In this document: positions 17,827 through 26,514 of the stretch, piece by piece
Position numbering within the stretch: the stretch's first letter is position 1
Layout of the letters: each line of letters begins with the position of its first letter
Assembly (NCBI GenBank): GCA_900554695.1
Contig: USHV01000009.1
Span: forward strand, 13,968-77,967
Direction of reading: 5' to 3'
DNA: 64,000 bases
DNA from: an uncultured Prevotella sp.
GTDB lineage: Bacteria; Bacteroidota; Bacteroidia; Bacteroidales; Bacteroidaceae
Translations under genes and position numbers: made by a program
Notes under the pieces: model-generated
Seen by the model: only the letters and a program-made list of their open reading frames with translations
Database searches by the model: none
What the model was told of the DNA's origin: nothing

Positions 17827-18789
17827 TCACAGGTCGAACTGCGAGCATCGGTAAGCAAATATCATCGGCCAGCAGAAGCCGCGCACCATTCCCATTATTC
17901 CGTTGGTCTTCGTCGCGTTGGGATATATGTCGCGGCGGTGCTTCATACATATCGTGCAGAGGCGCAGCATGGCCAGAGGACTGCGGCTGAGCATCAGTCT
18001 TGCCATGGTGTGATGAATATGGAAGCGAGGGCCGCGCGTGTTTTCGAGAATGTGCGAGTAGAGCCGTTGCCACGCCGGTTTGCGCTGCAGGCGGCGGAAA
18101 TGAGCATATCCGAGCACGTAAGGCTGCCACGTGGGCCGGCTCTTCGGTGCAGGGTTCACGCTCAGACTCTGCAACAGCGCCGCCTCCTGAGGATGCGACC
18201 GGTGCCAGTTGAGCGGTTTGCCGATGTGCGTTATTGCCTTTTCGCCGTGAAAAAAAGCGTTCAGTCCCAGGCTCCAGTCGTAGTAAATGCCGTCCATCCA
18301 CACATCGTCGCGCTGCACGAAGTCGCGCCTCAGAAGCATGGTGTGGCCCGCAAAACCTCCGAACATCAGAGCCTCGAGCGAGCAGCGCGGGCTCACCGTG
18401 TGTGCACCTTCAAGCGTAGTGCCGCGCAGATGGTCGGAGTAGCAGATGTTGTATTGTCCTATCGCCTCCACCTGACGCTCTATCTTGTCCGGCATCCACA
18501 CGTCGTCCTGGTCGGATATAGCCACGAAATCGGCCGTTGCCTTCATCACCGCGCTCCTGAAGTTGCGGTTGAACCCCAGGTTATGCTCGTTCACAATCAC
18601 CCTCACACGGCCGTCGCGGGCAGCGTAAGAGCGGAGTATCGCCACGGTGCTGTCCGTCGAACAGTCGTCCTGCACTATTATCTCGCTTATGGGATAGGTC
18701 TGTCGCAGTATGGAGTCGAGCTGTTCGCGCAGGAACTTCTCGCCGTTATAGGTGCACATCACCACCGCCACCGTCTTGCCTTCAGTCAT
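17827..18789 (-). CDS. glycosyltransferase family 2 (rhamnosyltransferase-like)
   Basis: 320 residues from the ATG at 18789. A longer in-frame extension runs back through the flippase gene on the same strand and is rejected. The N terminus VAVVMCTYNGEKFLREQLDSIL is typical GT2, followed by IIVQDDCSTDST, the donor motif AISDQDDVWMPDKIE and HTMLLRRD. The ISDQDD pattern is frequent in rhamnosyltransferases, but specificity is a guess. It starts 5 bases after the flippase stop, so both are one operon. Confidence 0.87.
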   Translation of the reverse strand: MTEGKTVAVVMCTYNGEKFLREQLDSILRQTYPISEIIVQDDCSTDSTVAILRSYAARDGRVRVIVNEHNLGFNRNFRSAVMKATADFVAISDQDDVWMPDKIERQVEAIGQYNICYSDHLRGTTLEGAHTVSPRCSLEALMFGGFAGHTMLLRRDFVQRDDVWMDGIYYDWSLGLNAFFHGEKAITHIGKPLNWHRSHPQEAALLQSLSVNPAPKSRPTWQPYVLGYAHFRRLQRKPAWQRLYSHILENTRGPRFHIHHTMARLMLSRSPLAMLRLCTICMKHRRDIYPNATKTNGIMGMVRGFCWPMIFAYRCSQFDL

Positions 18790-18794
18790 GTTGT

Positions 18795-20243
18795 TCAGTG
18801 TTTTTTCCTTATTCTTGACATTATGAACGACATACATTCGTCCAGTATCTTCACTCTCGCAATCTTCATCACGGCGTAGTATATCACCACGGCCAGCACT
18901 ATGCGCACCACGAGCAGCAGCCACAGACTGCTTATGGGCGACGTAACCACATAGACCAGCGCCATCACTCCGCCCGCCGCAAGCGCGAAAGGCACGGTGT
19001 CGCGCAGGAACATCAGGACGCCGTAGCCCGAAAGCCGGCGCACGAAGAAGAGCCACACGAACAGCCACGCCACGTTGAGGCACACATAGCCTATGACCAT
19101 CGCACGTATGCCTAACGGCCAGATGAGCAGCATGAGCACTATGAGCGCCACGCCGAGCGAGAACGTGCACCAGAAGAACGTGCCCGAACGGCCCTTGCTT
19201 ATAATCATGTTGGACAGCAGAGTGGACAGCGGAACCACCGCGCCGCTGATGCAAAGAATCTGTATGAGATAGACACTGGGCAGCCATTTCTCGGTTATTG
19301 CCAACACGATGAACTCGCGCGCCACCATTCCGAAGCCCAACAACAGCGGGAAGGATATGAACGCCGTGAAGCGCATCATCTTGCGGAAGGCGTTCATCTG
19401 ACGCTCGCGCTCGTTGTCGAGATCCACGAGCACCGGCTGCGCCACCTGCGCCACCATGCTCTGAACGAGCGAGTAGCACTTGGTGTTCCACTGATAAGCC
19501 TGATTATATACGCCCGTGTCGCGCGGCGTGAAGTAGTGGCCCAGCAGAATGTTGAGCACGTTGTTGTTGACGTGGGTCATGATTGTGGTGGCCAGAATCT
19601 TGAACGAGAAGCGGAACATACGCCTCACCGGAGCGAAGCTGATGCCGCGCAGCGACGGCCGCCACGGCGAGTAGTGCCACTGCATGAACGTGTTTATCGA
19701 CACATAGACCAGTCCCTGCGTGGCCAGCGACCAGTAGGCCATGCCCTGCCACGCCATCACCGAGCCCACGATGCTCGACGCCAGCACGGCCGTCATGGCC
19801 GCCTTTGCCTGCTGTTTGGCCTGCAGACGCTTGAAGAGATAGGCCGACTGAGCCGTGCCCAGCGACGCTATGACTATGCTCAGGAAGGCATAGCGACAGA
19901 GCGGCACCACGTCGGGCGAGTTGTAGTAGCGTCCTATGAGCGGCGCGCAGAAGAAGAGCACGAGATACATGGTCGTGCCCACTATGATGTTGAACCAGAA
20001 CACCGAGTTGTAGTCGCTGTCCTTAGGGTCGTGCAGATTGGTGAGGGCTGTTCGGAAACCGCTGTCCTGCAGTGCCGTGGCCACGAGCGAGAACACGCTT
20101 ATCATGGCCATCATGCCGTAGTCGGACTGCGAGAGCAGACGTCCGAGAATGATGCCGAACACCACGCCCACAATCTGTTGCACGCCGTTGTTCATGCTTC
20201 CCCAGAACAGTCCCTTTGCCGTTTTTTCTTTCAGTGATTCCAT
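18795..20243 (-). CDS. Wzx-type polysaccharide flippase (MOP superfamily)
   Basis: 482 residues, about 12-14 hydrophobic segments. The N terminus TAKGLFWGSMNNGVQQIVGVVFGIILGRLLSQSDYGMMAMI matches the oligosaccharide flippase family, with the later YNQAYQWNTKCYSLVQSM region also typical. It moves lipid-linked repeat units across the inner membrane. It heads a minus-strand operon with the next glycosyltransferase and has a good promoter (20300-20330). No Wzy polymerase is recognised in the window. Confidence 0.88.
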   Translation of the reverse strand: MESLKEKTAKGLFWGSMNNGVQQIVGVVFGIILGRLLSQSDYGMMAMISVFSLVATALQDSGFRTALTNLHDPKDSDYNSVFWFNIIVGTTMYLVLFFCAPLIGRYYNSPDVVPLCRYAFLSIVIASLGTAQSAYLFKRLQAKQQAKAAMTAVLASSIVGSVMAWQGMAYWSLATQGLVYVSINTFMQWHYSPWRPSLRGISFAPVRRMFRFSFKILATTIMTHVNNNVLNILLGHYFTPRDTGVYNQAYQWNTKCYSLVQSMVAQVAQPVLVDLDNERERQMNAFRKMMRFTAFISFPLLLGFGMVAREFIVLAITEKWLPSVYLIQILCISGAVVPLSTLLSNMIISKGRSGTFFWCTFSLGVALIVLMLLIWPLGIRAMVIGYVCLNVAWLFVWLFFVRRLSGYGVLMFLRDTVPFALAAGGVMALVYVVTSPISSLWLLLVVRIVLAVVIYYAVMKIARVKILDECMSFIMSRIRKKH

Positions 20244-20299
20244 ACTGTCAGTTCAGGATTATGCCGGTTTCGCCATATAACAGATGTCCGAAACCAACG

Positions 20300-20330
20300 C
20301 AAAAGTACTGCTTATCGGCTAATAATCAAA
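20300..20330 (-). promoter_or_regulatory. promoter of the flippase operon
   Basis: Minus strand: -33 TTTG (20330-20327), 19-bp spacer, -7 box TACTTTTG (20307-20300), about 57 bases before the start codon. Confidence 0.7.
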
Positions 20331-20606
20331 GAAAAACGCCGAAATATTTTCCTTTCGCCGCCGCTCCGCAGGCACTCCAGCACCGTCTCCCGCGCTTTGC
20401 ATGAATATGCATTGCGGTTGAGTGTGGTTAATAGAAAATAGAGTGGAACATGGTTTTATTCGTAAATAACAATGGAAAGGCGGAAAATGCACTGACAACA
20501 TAGGGCTGTATGAACAATGAGGGAAGAAGTATCGCGTAGGGATGAATCAATTTTTATAAAATGATAAATTGATTTTTTTATGGCAATATATCATTCTTTT
20601 CACGGT

Positions 20607-20716
20607 AATGAATCCACGTTATATCAATAATGAATCCATATTATATCAATAATAAACCCACATCGTATCAATAATAAACTCCCGTTGTATTAATGATGAA
20701 CCCACATTGCCATTAC
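20607..20716. repeat. 22-bp tandem array, 5 units, core ATGAATCCACATTATATCA
   Basis: Units start at 20607, 20629, 20651, 20673 and 20695. The first two differ at only two positions; later ones diverge but stay in register. The core is unrelated to the neighbouring element at 20825-21264. This is an AT-rich array in the divergent flippase-trpS intergenic region. Confidence 0.85.
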
Positions 20717-20824
20717 CGTTAAACCTTCATCACAACCGCGTGGCCGTCTTCCGGTTCATCTGATAAAATATTTCCGTGCCTTTTCTCACGCCTGACATCA
20801 GCTTTTTTGATGGAAACCGGGGAG

Positions 20825-21264
20825 GCGAACTTACAATTTTTCTTGACAAAATCTTGACAAAATATTTTCGCAAAAGAGGTGTGAATGAATGTTAAATCCG
20901 GCATATCGGAGGCCATTTCTGTGTATATCGGCTTTTCATATACCCCGAATCGTAGTCCGAAAATACTGATTCCGCTTTCCGATATTGCCCATTTCGCAGT
21001 GCGATAAAGCCCATTTCAGGGTGCGAAATGGTGCTTTTCAGCCTCCGAAATGGGCTTTATTGCATTGCGAAATGGTGCTTTTTGCAAAACTGGAAAATAT
21101 CCTTCAAACATAAATCATTGATAATCAATATAATATAAAAAGCTCTCATGATCCGCGTATTTGCGCCCGAAGACGACTCTGCCCGCAAATACGCGCTTAT
21201 TTTTCGGGGTATATCAGAAAACTCTGAGTGAAAAATCAGAATCCGGTTACAATCTGAAAGTTGC
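20825..21264 (-). mobile_element. 440-bp MITE-like element, copy A (leader, 22-bp array, tail)
   Basis: Minus-strand orientation. The leader starts GCAACTTTCAGATTG, contains a shared segment with ATACCCCGAAAAATAAGCGC and a hairpin with arms CGCGTATTTGC/GCAAATACGCG (21154-21164 and 21185-21195). Then come six 22-bp units at 20957-21088, and a tail with two TTTTGTCAA motifs ending AATTGTAAGTTCG. The ends form an imperfect inverted repeat, (GC/CG)AACTT(T/A)CA. Copies B and C are at 47734-48170 and 63089-63527. No transposase; a reading frame through the leader (ANTRLFFGVYQKT) recurs in all copies but is probably not a protein. Confidence 0.85.
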
Positions 21265-21299
21265 ACATTCGGTTTTATTTTCGTGTTACGTGTCAGTTG

Positions 21300-21332
21300 T
21301 TTGCCGTATGTCGGAAAATGTTTGTAACTTTG
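21300..21332 (+). promoter_or_regulatory. trpS promoter
   Basis: TTTG at 21300-21303, 21-bp spacer, -7 box TAACTTTG at 21325-21332; transcription should start near 21338. Confidence 0.7.
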
Positions 21333-21343
21333 TAGCCACGCGT

Positions 21344-21374
21344 GGTGCCTTGTCGCACCGGAGGCTTCCGCCTC
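21344..21374 (+). promoter_or_regulatory. two tandem hairpins in the trpS leader
   Basis: GGTGC-CTTGTC-GCACC (21344-21359) and GAGGC-TTCC-GCCTC (21361-21374) are separated by one base, within a roughly 70-base leader. No T run follows, so not a terminator. It could control translation or stability of trpS mRNA; no T-box features were found. Confidence 0.55.
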
Positions 21375-21407
21375 AGAGAAGCAACAACCAAAACAAGAGA
21401 AAAACAA

Positions 21408-22499
21408 ATGGGAAAAGTAATTCTTACCGGTGACCGCCCAACCGGAAAACTTCATCTGGGCCACTATATAGGTTCGCTGCGCCGTAGAGTGCAGCTGCAG
21501 AACGAGGGCGACTACGACCGCATGTTTGTGTTCATGGCCGATGTGCAGGCCCTCACCGACAATGCCGACAATCCTGAAAAGATACGTCAGAACATCATAG
21601 AGGTGGCTCTCGATTATCTGGCTGCCGGACTCGATCCGGAGAAGTGCACGCTCTTCATACAGAGCCAGATACCCGAGCTGGCAGAGCTCACCACATATCT
21701 GATGAACCTCATCACTGTTTCGCGTGTGCAGCGCAACCCTACGGTGAAGACAGAGATAAAGATGCGCAACTTCGAGGCCAACATTCCGCTGGGCTTCTTC
21801 TGCTATCCGGTGAGCCAGGCTGCCGACATCGCCATGTTCAAGGCCACCACAGTGCCGGCAGGCGAGGACCAGGAGCCGATGCTTGAGGTGACCCGCGAGC
21901 TGGTGCGCCGTTTCAATCAGATATACGCCGACGTTCTTGTGGAGCCGAACATCCTGCTGCCCGAGAACGCCACCGCACGCCGTCTGCCGGGTACGGACGG
22001 CAAGGAGAAGATGAGCAAGAGCCTCGGCAACTGCATCTATTTGAGCGACTCGCCTGAAGAGGTATGGCAGAAGGTGCGCTCCATGTTCACCGATCCCGAC
22101 CACCTGCGCGTGGAAGATCCGGGCAAGGTGGAGGGCAACGCCGTATTCACCTATCTCGACGCATTCTCGACAGACGATGACTTTGCGCAGTTCTGGCCGG
22201 AGTACAGTTGTCTGGACGAGCTGAAATGTCACTACTGCCACGGCGGACTGGGCGACATGAAGTGCAAGAAGTTCCTCAACACCATAATCAACAACATGCT
22301 CGAACCGATGCGTCAGCGTCGCCGCGAGTTCGAGAAGGACATACCGGAGATATACAACATACTGCGTCGCGGCACCGAACAGGCACGCGAGGTGGCTGCG
22401 CAGACCATGAGCGAGGTGCGCCACGCCATGCGCATAGACTATTTCGACGATGCCGAACTCATTCGTCAGCAGGCTGAGCGTTACGCTGCCGGAAAATAA
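21408..22499 (+). CDS. trpS: tryptophanyl-tRNA synthetase
   Basis: 363 residues from the ATG at 21408; an upstream in-frame start would run through leader hairpins. Class I aminoacyl-tRNA synthetase with the HIGH-like motif TGKLHLGHYIG (near residue 13) and the KMSKS motif GKEKMSKSLGN (near 201). The family segments MADVQALTD and GEDQEPMLEVTRE are present. Charges tRNA-Trp in the cytoplasm. It has its own promoter and ends at a hairpin terminator shared with the convergent transporter gene. Confidence 0.96.
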   Translation: MGKVILTGDRPTGKLHLGHYIGSLRRRVQLQNEGDYDRMFVFMADVQALTDNADNPEKIRQNIIEVALDYLAAGLDPEKCTLFIQSQIPELAELTTYLMNLITVSRVQRNPTVKTEIKMRNFEANIPLGFFCYPVSQAADIAMFKATTVPAGEDQEPMLEVTRELVRRFNQIYADVLVEPNILLPENATARRLPGTDGKEKMSKSLGNCIYLSDSPEEVWQKVRSMFTDPDHLRVEDPGKVEGNAVFTYLDAFSTDDDFAQFWPEYSCLDELKCHYCHGGLGDMKCKKFLNTIINNMLEPMRQRRREFEKDIPEIYNILRRGTEQAREVAAQTMSEVRHAMRIDYFDDAELIRQQAERYAAGK

Positions 22500-22551
22500 G
22501 AAATGAGGATGCGGGCGCGTCAGGCGCCCCTCGATATATCGTAATAAAGCG

Positions 22552-22599
22552 GCAACGCCGTAAGCATCGGATGCTTGCGACGTTGCTGTTATTTTTTAT
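22552..22599. terminator. terminator between trpS and the convergent transporter gene
   Basis: GCAACG (22552-22557) pairs with CGTTGC (22581-22586), and AAGCAT pairs with ATGCTT inside, around a CGG loop. TGTTATTTTTTATT follows on the plus strand and overlaps the end of the transporter gene. Confidence 0.75.
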
Positions 22600-23560
22600 T
22601 CTCTATCTGGCGCTGCCTGCGTTCGTGCGCCCATATCTCAATGCTGTTTATTATGTTCTGCCACAATATGTAGCATCCCGGTCCTACGGACGACAGCGGA
22701 TTGAGATAGGTGTAGGCTATCCAGATGGCGAACGCCGTGTTCTTCTGTCCGAGTGCCTGTCCGGCGTTTATGGCGTTGTCGAAATAGTGGCCTATGAACT
22801 TGCCCACGGCAAACTGCATCAGGCAGAGGACGAACACCACGATGGCTATCGTGACGAGGAATGTCCAGGTGGTGTCGGCGTGTACTATGTTCTTGACGGT
22901 GGTGCCGGTGACAATCATCAGCGAGCCGCACCACATGTAGTATGCCAGGTCCTTCACCGATATTATGGCGCGGTGAAGCCGCTTCATCCAGTGTTTCACT
23001 ATGTATGCCAGCAGCATCGGCACAACGAGCACCATGCAAACCTTATAAAGAATGAGCGCGAACGACTCCCAGAACGACATTTCTGCCCTGTTGTCTATGA
23101 GCGGGAAGCATATAGGAATGAGTATGGCCGTGATGAAGTTTGAGAGAAACGTGTAGGTGGTCATCTGCTCCATGTTGCCGCCTATCTTCTTCACCACCAC
23201 GGCTGCCGCCGCAGCGCACGGACCGATGATGCACAGGAGCATGGCCTCCATAAGCACAAGGCTGTTGCCGGTCATGTCGAAATCTATCACAATACCGCTT
23301 ATGAGTGCCACGGTAAGTATCTGGAACGCGCTCACCCACAGATGCCACGGCACTATGCGCAGCTTCTTGAAATCGACCTTGCAGAAGGTTACGAAGAGTA
23401 CGAGAAACATGAACATCGGGAGCATTGCGTCGAGAATGGGGGCGAAAAAGTCGGCGGCGTCGCTCAGTTCGGGAGTAAAGGCAAATGTGAGATAGATTGC
23501 GGCGCCCACGGCAATGGCTATGGCAAGCGTCCAGTCTTTTATGAATCTGATGACGTTCAT
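22589..23560 (-). CDS. bile acid:sodium symporter (BASS/SBF) family transporter
   Basis: 323 residues, about 9-10 membrane helices covering nearly the whole chain. Family features include the GPCAAAAAVVVKKIGG segment and a C-terminal FDNAINAGQALGQKNTAFAIWIA, resembling the second conserved half of SBF proteins, including the sodium-binding region. The family takes up bile acids, pantothenate, pyruvate or other organic anions with sodium; the substrate is not predictable. -7 box TAAATTTG on the minus strand at 23594-23587. Confidence 0.8.
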   Translation of the reverse strand: MNVIRFIKDWTLAIAIAVGAAIYLTFAFTPELSDAADFFAPILDAMLPMFMFLVLFVTFCKVDFKKLRIVPWHLWVSAFQILTVALISGIVIDFDMTGNSLVLMEAMLLCIIGPCAAAAAVVVKKIGGNMEQMTTYTFLSNFITAILIPICFPLIDNRAEMSFWESFALILYKVCMVLVVPMLLAYIVKHWMKRLHRAIISVKDLAYYMWCGSLMIVTGTTVKNIVHADTTWTFLVTIAIVVFVLCLMQFAVGKFIGHYFDNAINAGQALGQKNTAFAIWIAYTYLNPLSSVGPGCYILWQNIINSIEIWAHERRQRQIENKK

Positions 23561-23701
23561 AACAGTAAAGTTTTATTATCCGCACACAAATTTAGTATAA
23601 ATTTACCATATACGTTGTACGTATGTGGCTTTTTTAACATTGGCGGCGGTGTGGTTGGCATAATAGGACCGTGTGTTGGGACTTTTGTCGTTTTTTTGTC
23701 T

Positions 23702-23785
23702 TATCTTTGCATAAGATATAGCTGCACTCGGGAAATAGTGAGCAAGCTCTCTTTCCGCTCGTTTGCGCTATACTGTTTTATTAAA
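23702..23785 (+). repeat. 66-bp promoter-bearing repeat, single copy plus partial, upstream of the GNAT gene
   Basis: TATCTTTGCATAAGATATAG, then GCTGCACTCGGGAAA, then CTCTCTTTCCGCTC, then the start of a second unit (GTTTGCGCTATAC at 23761). -7 box TATCTTTG is at 23702-23709, 88 bases before the GNAT start codon. Closely similar to 55970-56101. Confidence 0.8.
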
Positions 23786-23796
23786 ATCTTGAAATC

Positions 23797-24264
23797 ATGA
23801 ACATACGTAGAGCGTCAGTAAAGGACATTCCTGAAATAAAGAAATTGCTCGGTCAGGTGAATGCCGTGCATCATGAAGGACGCCCGGACCTCTTCAGGCT
23901 CGGACGTAAATATACAGATGAGGAGCTGACTGCGCTATTGGCAGACGACAGCCGTCCCGTTTTCGTGGCTGCCGATGCTGACGACGTGGCACAGGGATAC
24001 GCCTTCTGTGTGTTCCAACACAATGACGACAGCCACATACTCGAGCCTGTCACCACTCTCTACATAGACGACCTGTGTGTGGACGAGCAGCATCGCGGAC
24101 AGCACATCGGTACCGAGCTATATAATTATGTGCTCGGGTTCGCACGCAAAAGCGGCTGTCATAATGTGACGTTGCACGTGTGGAGCTGCAACCCTTCGGC
24201 CGTGAAGTTCTACGAGCATTGCGGACTCACGCCGCAGATGGTGTGCATGGAGAAGGTGCTCTGA
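23797..24264 (+). CDS. GNAT-family N-acetyltransferase
   Basis: 155 residues. N terminus MNIRRASVKDIPEIKKLLGQV is the usual GNAT opening. The acetyl-CoA site is VDEQHRGQHIGTELYNYVLG (near residue 107), with a C-terminal NPSAVKFYEHCGLTPQ that is typical for the fold. The acceptor amine is unknown. Probably transcribed from the repeat-borne promoter at 23702, and possibly continuing into the glycosyltransferase gene 53 bases later. Confidence 0.88.
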   Translation: MNIRRASVKDIPEIKKLLGQVNAVHHEGRPDLFRLGRKYTDEELTALLADDSRPVFVAADADDVAQGYAFCVFQHNDDSHILEPVTTLYIDDLCVDEQHRGQHIGTELYNYVLGFARKSGCHNVTLHVWSCNPSAVKFYEHCGLTPQMVCMEKVL

Positions 24265-24317
24265 ACGCGAATGTGCGGCGCAGGGCGTATAATCAACATC
24301 AAGTAAAGTCTGAGATT

Positions 24318-25340
24318 ATGGATAAACAACCGGCAAAGGTGGATGTGGCGGTGCTGATTCTTTTCTTCAACCGCCCCGAACGGCTCAAGGAAGTGTTCGA
24401 CGAAGTGAGAAAGGCACGGCCCTCGCGCCTCTTTCTCTATCAGGACGGTCCGCGTGGCGAGGCCGACATGGCTGGCATAGAGGGATGCCGCCGCGTGGTG
24501 GAGGACATCGACTGGGAGTGTGAGGTGCACCGCATGTATCAGCAGCGCAACTACGGTTGTGACCCGTCGGAGTACATCTCGCAGAAATGGGCGTTCTCCA
24601 TCGTCGATAAATGTATCGTACTCGAGGACGACGACGTGCCGTCGCAGTCGTTCTTTCCTTTCTGTAAGGAGATGCTCGACCGCTACGAAAATGACGAGCG
24701 CATCACGATGATAGCCGGTTTCAACAGCGACGAGGTGACGCCGGGAGTGCCGTGCGACTACTTCTTCACGTCGGTGTTCTCAATCTGGGGATGGGCATCG
24801 TGGCGGCGCGTCATCGACACCTGGGACGCCTCTTATGCCTTCCTCGATGACGAGTTTGCCATGCGTCAGCTCAACGGAGTGATGCGTCAGCGCCGCTATT
24901 GCGCCGACACCCTGCGTGCATGCTACGACCACCGCGCGTCGGGCAAGGAGTATTATGAGACCATTTTCTGGTCGGCAATGGTGATGAACAGCGGGCTCGC
25001 CATCATGCCGACACGCAACATGATAAACAACCGCGGCGCGACCGAGGGCTCAACCCATTTTGCGGGAAGCCTGGAGACCATGCCGCGACGTCTGCGCCGA
25101 CTGTTCACCATGAGACGCTTTGAGGTGGACTTCCCGCTGAAGCATCCGCGTTATGTCATTGAGAATGTGGAGTATAAGGAGCGCACATACCGTACCTATG
25201 GCTACGGACACCCGTGGATAAAGATAGGAAGGTCGGTTGAGGAACTGTTGCTCAACCTACGCTATGGCAACTTCGGCATCATAGCGCGGGCTGTGAAGCG
25301 CCGCCTGAACAAATGGACGGGGCGCGACGGCCACAAATAA
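24318..25340 (+). CDS. glycosyltransferase (GT2/GNT-I-like fold)
   Basis: 340 residues from the ATG at 24318; the longer in-frame extension overlaps the GNAT gene and is rejected. Begins VAVLILFFNRPERLKEVFDEVR, a pattern of Bacteroidota GT-A enzymes resembling the GNT-I (GT13) group. The metal-binding motif is CIVLEDDDVPSQSFFPFC (near residue 96), followed by FNSDEVTPG and SIWGWASWRR. Such enzymes modify lipid-linked or surface glycans. It converges on the next gene, 10 bases apart. Confidence 0.8.
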   Translation: MDKQPAKVDVAVLILFFNRPERLKEVFDEVRKARPSRLFLYQDGPRGEADMAGIEGCRRVVEDIDWECEVHRMYQQRNYGCDPSEYISQKWAFSIVDKCIVLEDDDVPSQSFFPFCKEMLDRYENDERITMIAGFNSDEVTPGVPCDYFFTSVFSIWGWASWRRVIDTWDASYAFLDDEFAMRQLNGVMRQRRYCADTLRACYDHRASGKEYYETIFWSAMVMNSGLAIMPTRNMINNRGATEGSTHFAGSLETMPRRLRRLFTMRRFEVDFPLKHPRYVIENVEYKERTYRTYGYGHPWIKIGRSVEELLLNLRYGNFGIIARAVKRRLNKWTGRDGHK

Positions 25341-25350
25341 TGGACTATTA

Positions 25351-26478
25351 TCAGCCCAGATAAATCTTTTCGTATTCTGTCTGCATAAGCCTTATGCCGA
25401 ACCGCGACAGGGCGTATGCCTTGGCTTCTGCTCCGAGCGAGCGGAGGTCGGAGTGTGGTATGACTTCGCTGAACAGGCGGAGGAAGGCCTCGTCGTCGTT
25501 TCCGCTCACCTTCAGCGGCCACGATGGAGGCAGCGTGTCGCCCAGTCCGGGACAGTCGTTTGCCACGACGGGCAGGCCCGCCATGCTCGCCTCGATGGAC
25601 ATTATGCTGAGGCCCTCGAACTCGGAGGGCATGAACAGACAGTCGAACGACGCCAGAACAGAGGACAGTCCGAACATGGGCGGGGTGAGAGTGGCGTTGT
25701 CGCACTGTGCCACGGCGCGCTCTACGTCGGGCCGCAGGGAGCCGTCGCCCATGATGTGGAAGTGGTAGCGTCGGTCGCCGGCCATGCTGTGGAGCAGTCG
25801 GACGAGGTGTACTATGCCCTTCTGCTGCTCGAAGCGTCCGGCGAATAGCACGTTGATGCACCCTTTCTTTATGCCGGCGTATGGCTTCTGATCCACCGGT
25901 TGCACACCATTATATATGATAGGCAGGCTGAGGCCGTAGGCTTTGGCGTAGCACGACTGCACCGACGGCGATATGGCCACGTTGTGTGCGACGCGCTGGT
26001 AGAAGCGTTCCATGTGGCGGCCCAGCTTGTCCTGACCTGTCCAGAGGCGTGTGTTGTGCACCGTCCGCACTATGCGGCAGCGGCGAAGCCAGGGAAACAG
26101 TAGGAAGAAAGCGCGCAGACTCATGTCAGGAGTTTCGGTGTGCACGTGTATGACGTCGGGTCGCCAGCGCAGATAAACGGGCAGAAACCACAGCGGAAAG
26201 CACAGCGCGGCAATGCGCTCGAAGAGGAAGTGGAAACGTATGTCGGGCATGTGGGCGCGGTGGAAGCGTATGCCGGCACGTCTGAGTCCGGCGATGAACT
26301 CGTGTGTGAAAGGTGTCGAGGCACGCATGACCTCCACCATGTGATATTCGGTTCCGGGCGTCTGAGAGGCTGCTATGTTTGCCGCCACCTTCTCGGCACC
26401 GCCCATGTCGAAGTGGGTTACGATGTGGAAGATTCGCACGGGGCGCTTCTCTTTGTCTTGTTTTCCTGCGTTTGTCAT
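25351..26478 (-). CDS. glycosyltransferase family 4
   Basis: 375 residues, GT-B fold. The N-terminal part has HIVTHFDMGGAEKVAANIA (glycine-rich acceptor loop). The C-terminal donor domain has INVLFAGRFEQQKGIVHLVR and the EX7E-like FMPSEFEGLSIMSIEASMAGLPVVA. The start at 26478 (MTNAGKQDKEKRPVRIFHIV) could also be slightly downstream. Last gene of a long minus-strand glycan operon. Confidence 0.88.
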   Translation of the reverse strand: MTNAGKQDKEKRPVRIFHIVTHFDMGGAEKVAANIAASQTPGTEYHMVEVMRASTPFTHEFIAGLRRAGIRFHRAHMPDIRFHFLFERIAALCFPLWFLPVYLRWRPDVIHVHTETPDMSLRAFFLLFPWLRRCRIVRTVHNTRLWTGQDKLGRHMERFYQRVAHNVAISPSVQSCYAKAYGLSLPIIYNGVQPVDQKPYAGIKKGCINVLFAGRFEQQKGIVHLVRLLHSMAGDRRYHFHIMGDGSLRPDVERAVAQCDNATLTPPMFGLSSVLASFDCLFMPSEFEGLSIMSIEASMAGLPVVANDCPGLGDTLPPSWPLKVSGNDDEAFLRLFSEVIPHSDLRSLGAEAKAYALSRFGIRLMQTEYEKIYLG

Positions 26479-26514
26479 AGCGTTGTGCTTTTTACCGTTG
26501 TTTCGTTTGCTTCA

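Noticed and set aside
17827..19491. Extended N terminus for the second GT2 glycosyltransferase
   Set aside because: The extension runs in another frame through the flippase gene; the ATG at 18789 gives a canonical GT2 start.
20244..20600. Promoter or gene between the flippase and the first array besides the annotated promoter
   Set aside because: Only AT-rich sequence without frames of coding character was seen.
21338..21407. T-box riboswitch for trpS
   Set aside because: The leader is about 70 bases, with no specifier loop or antiterminator T-box sequence, and T-boxes are not expected in this phylum.
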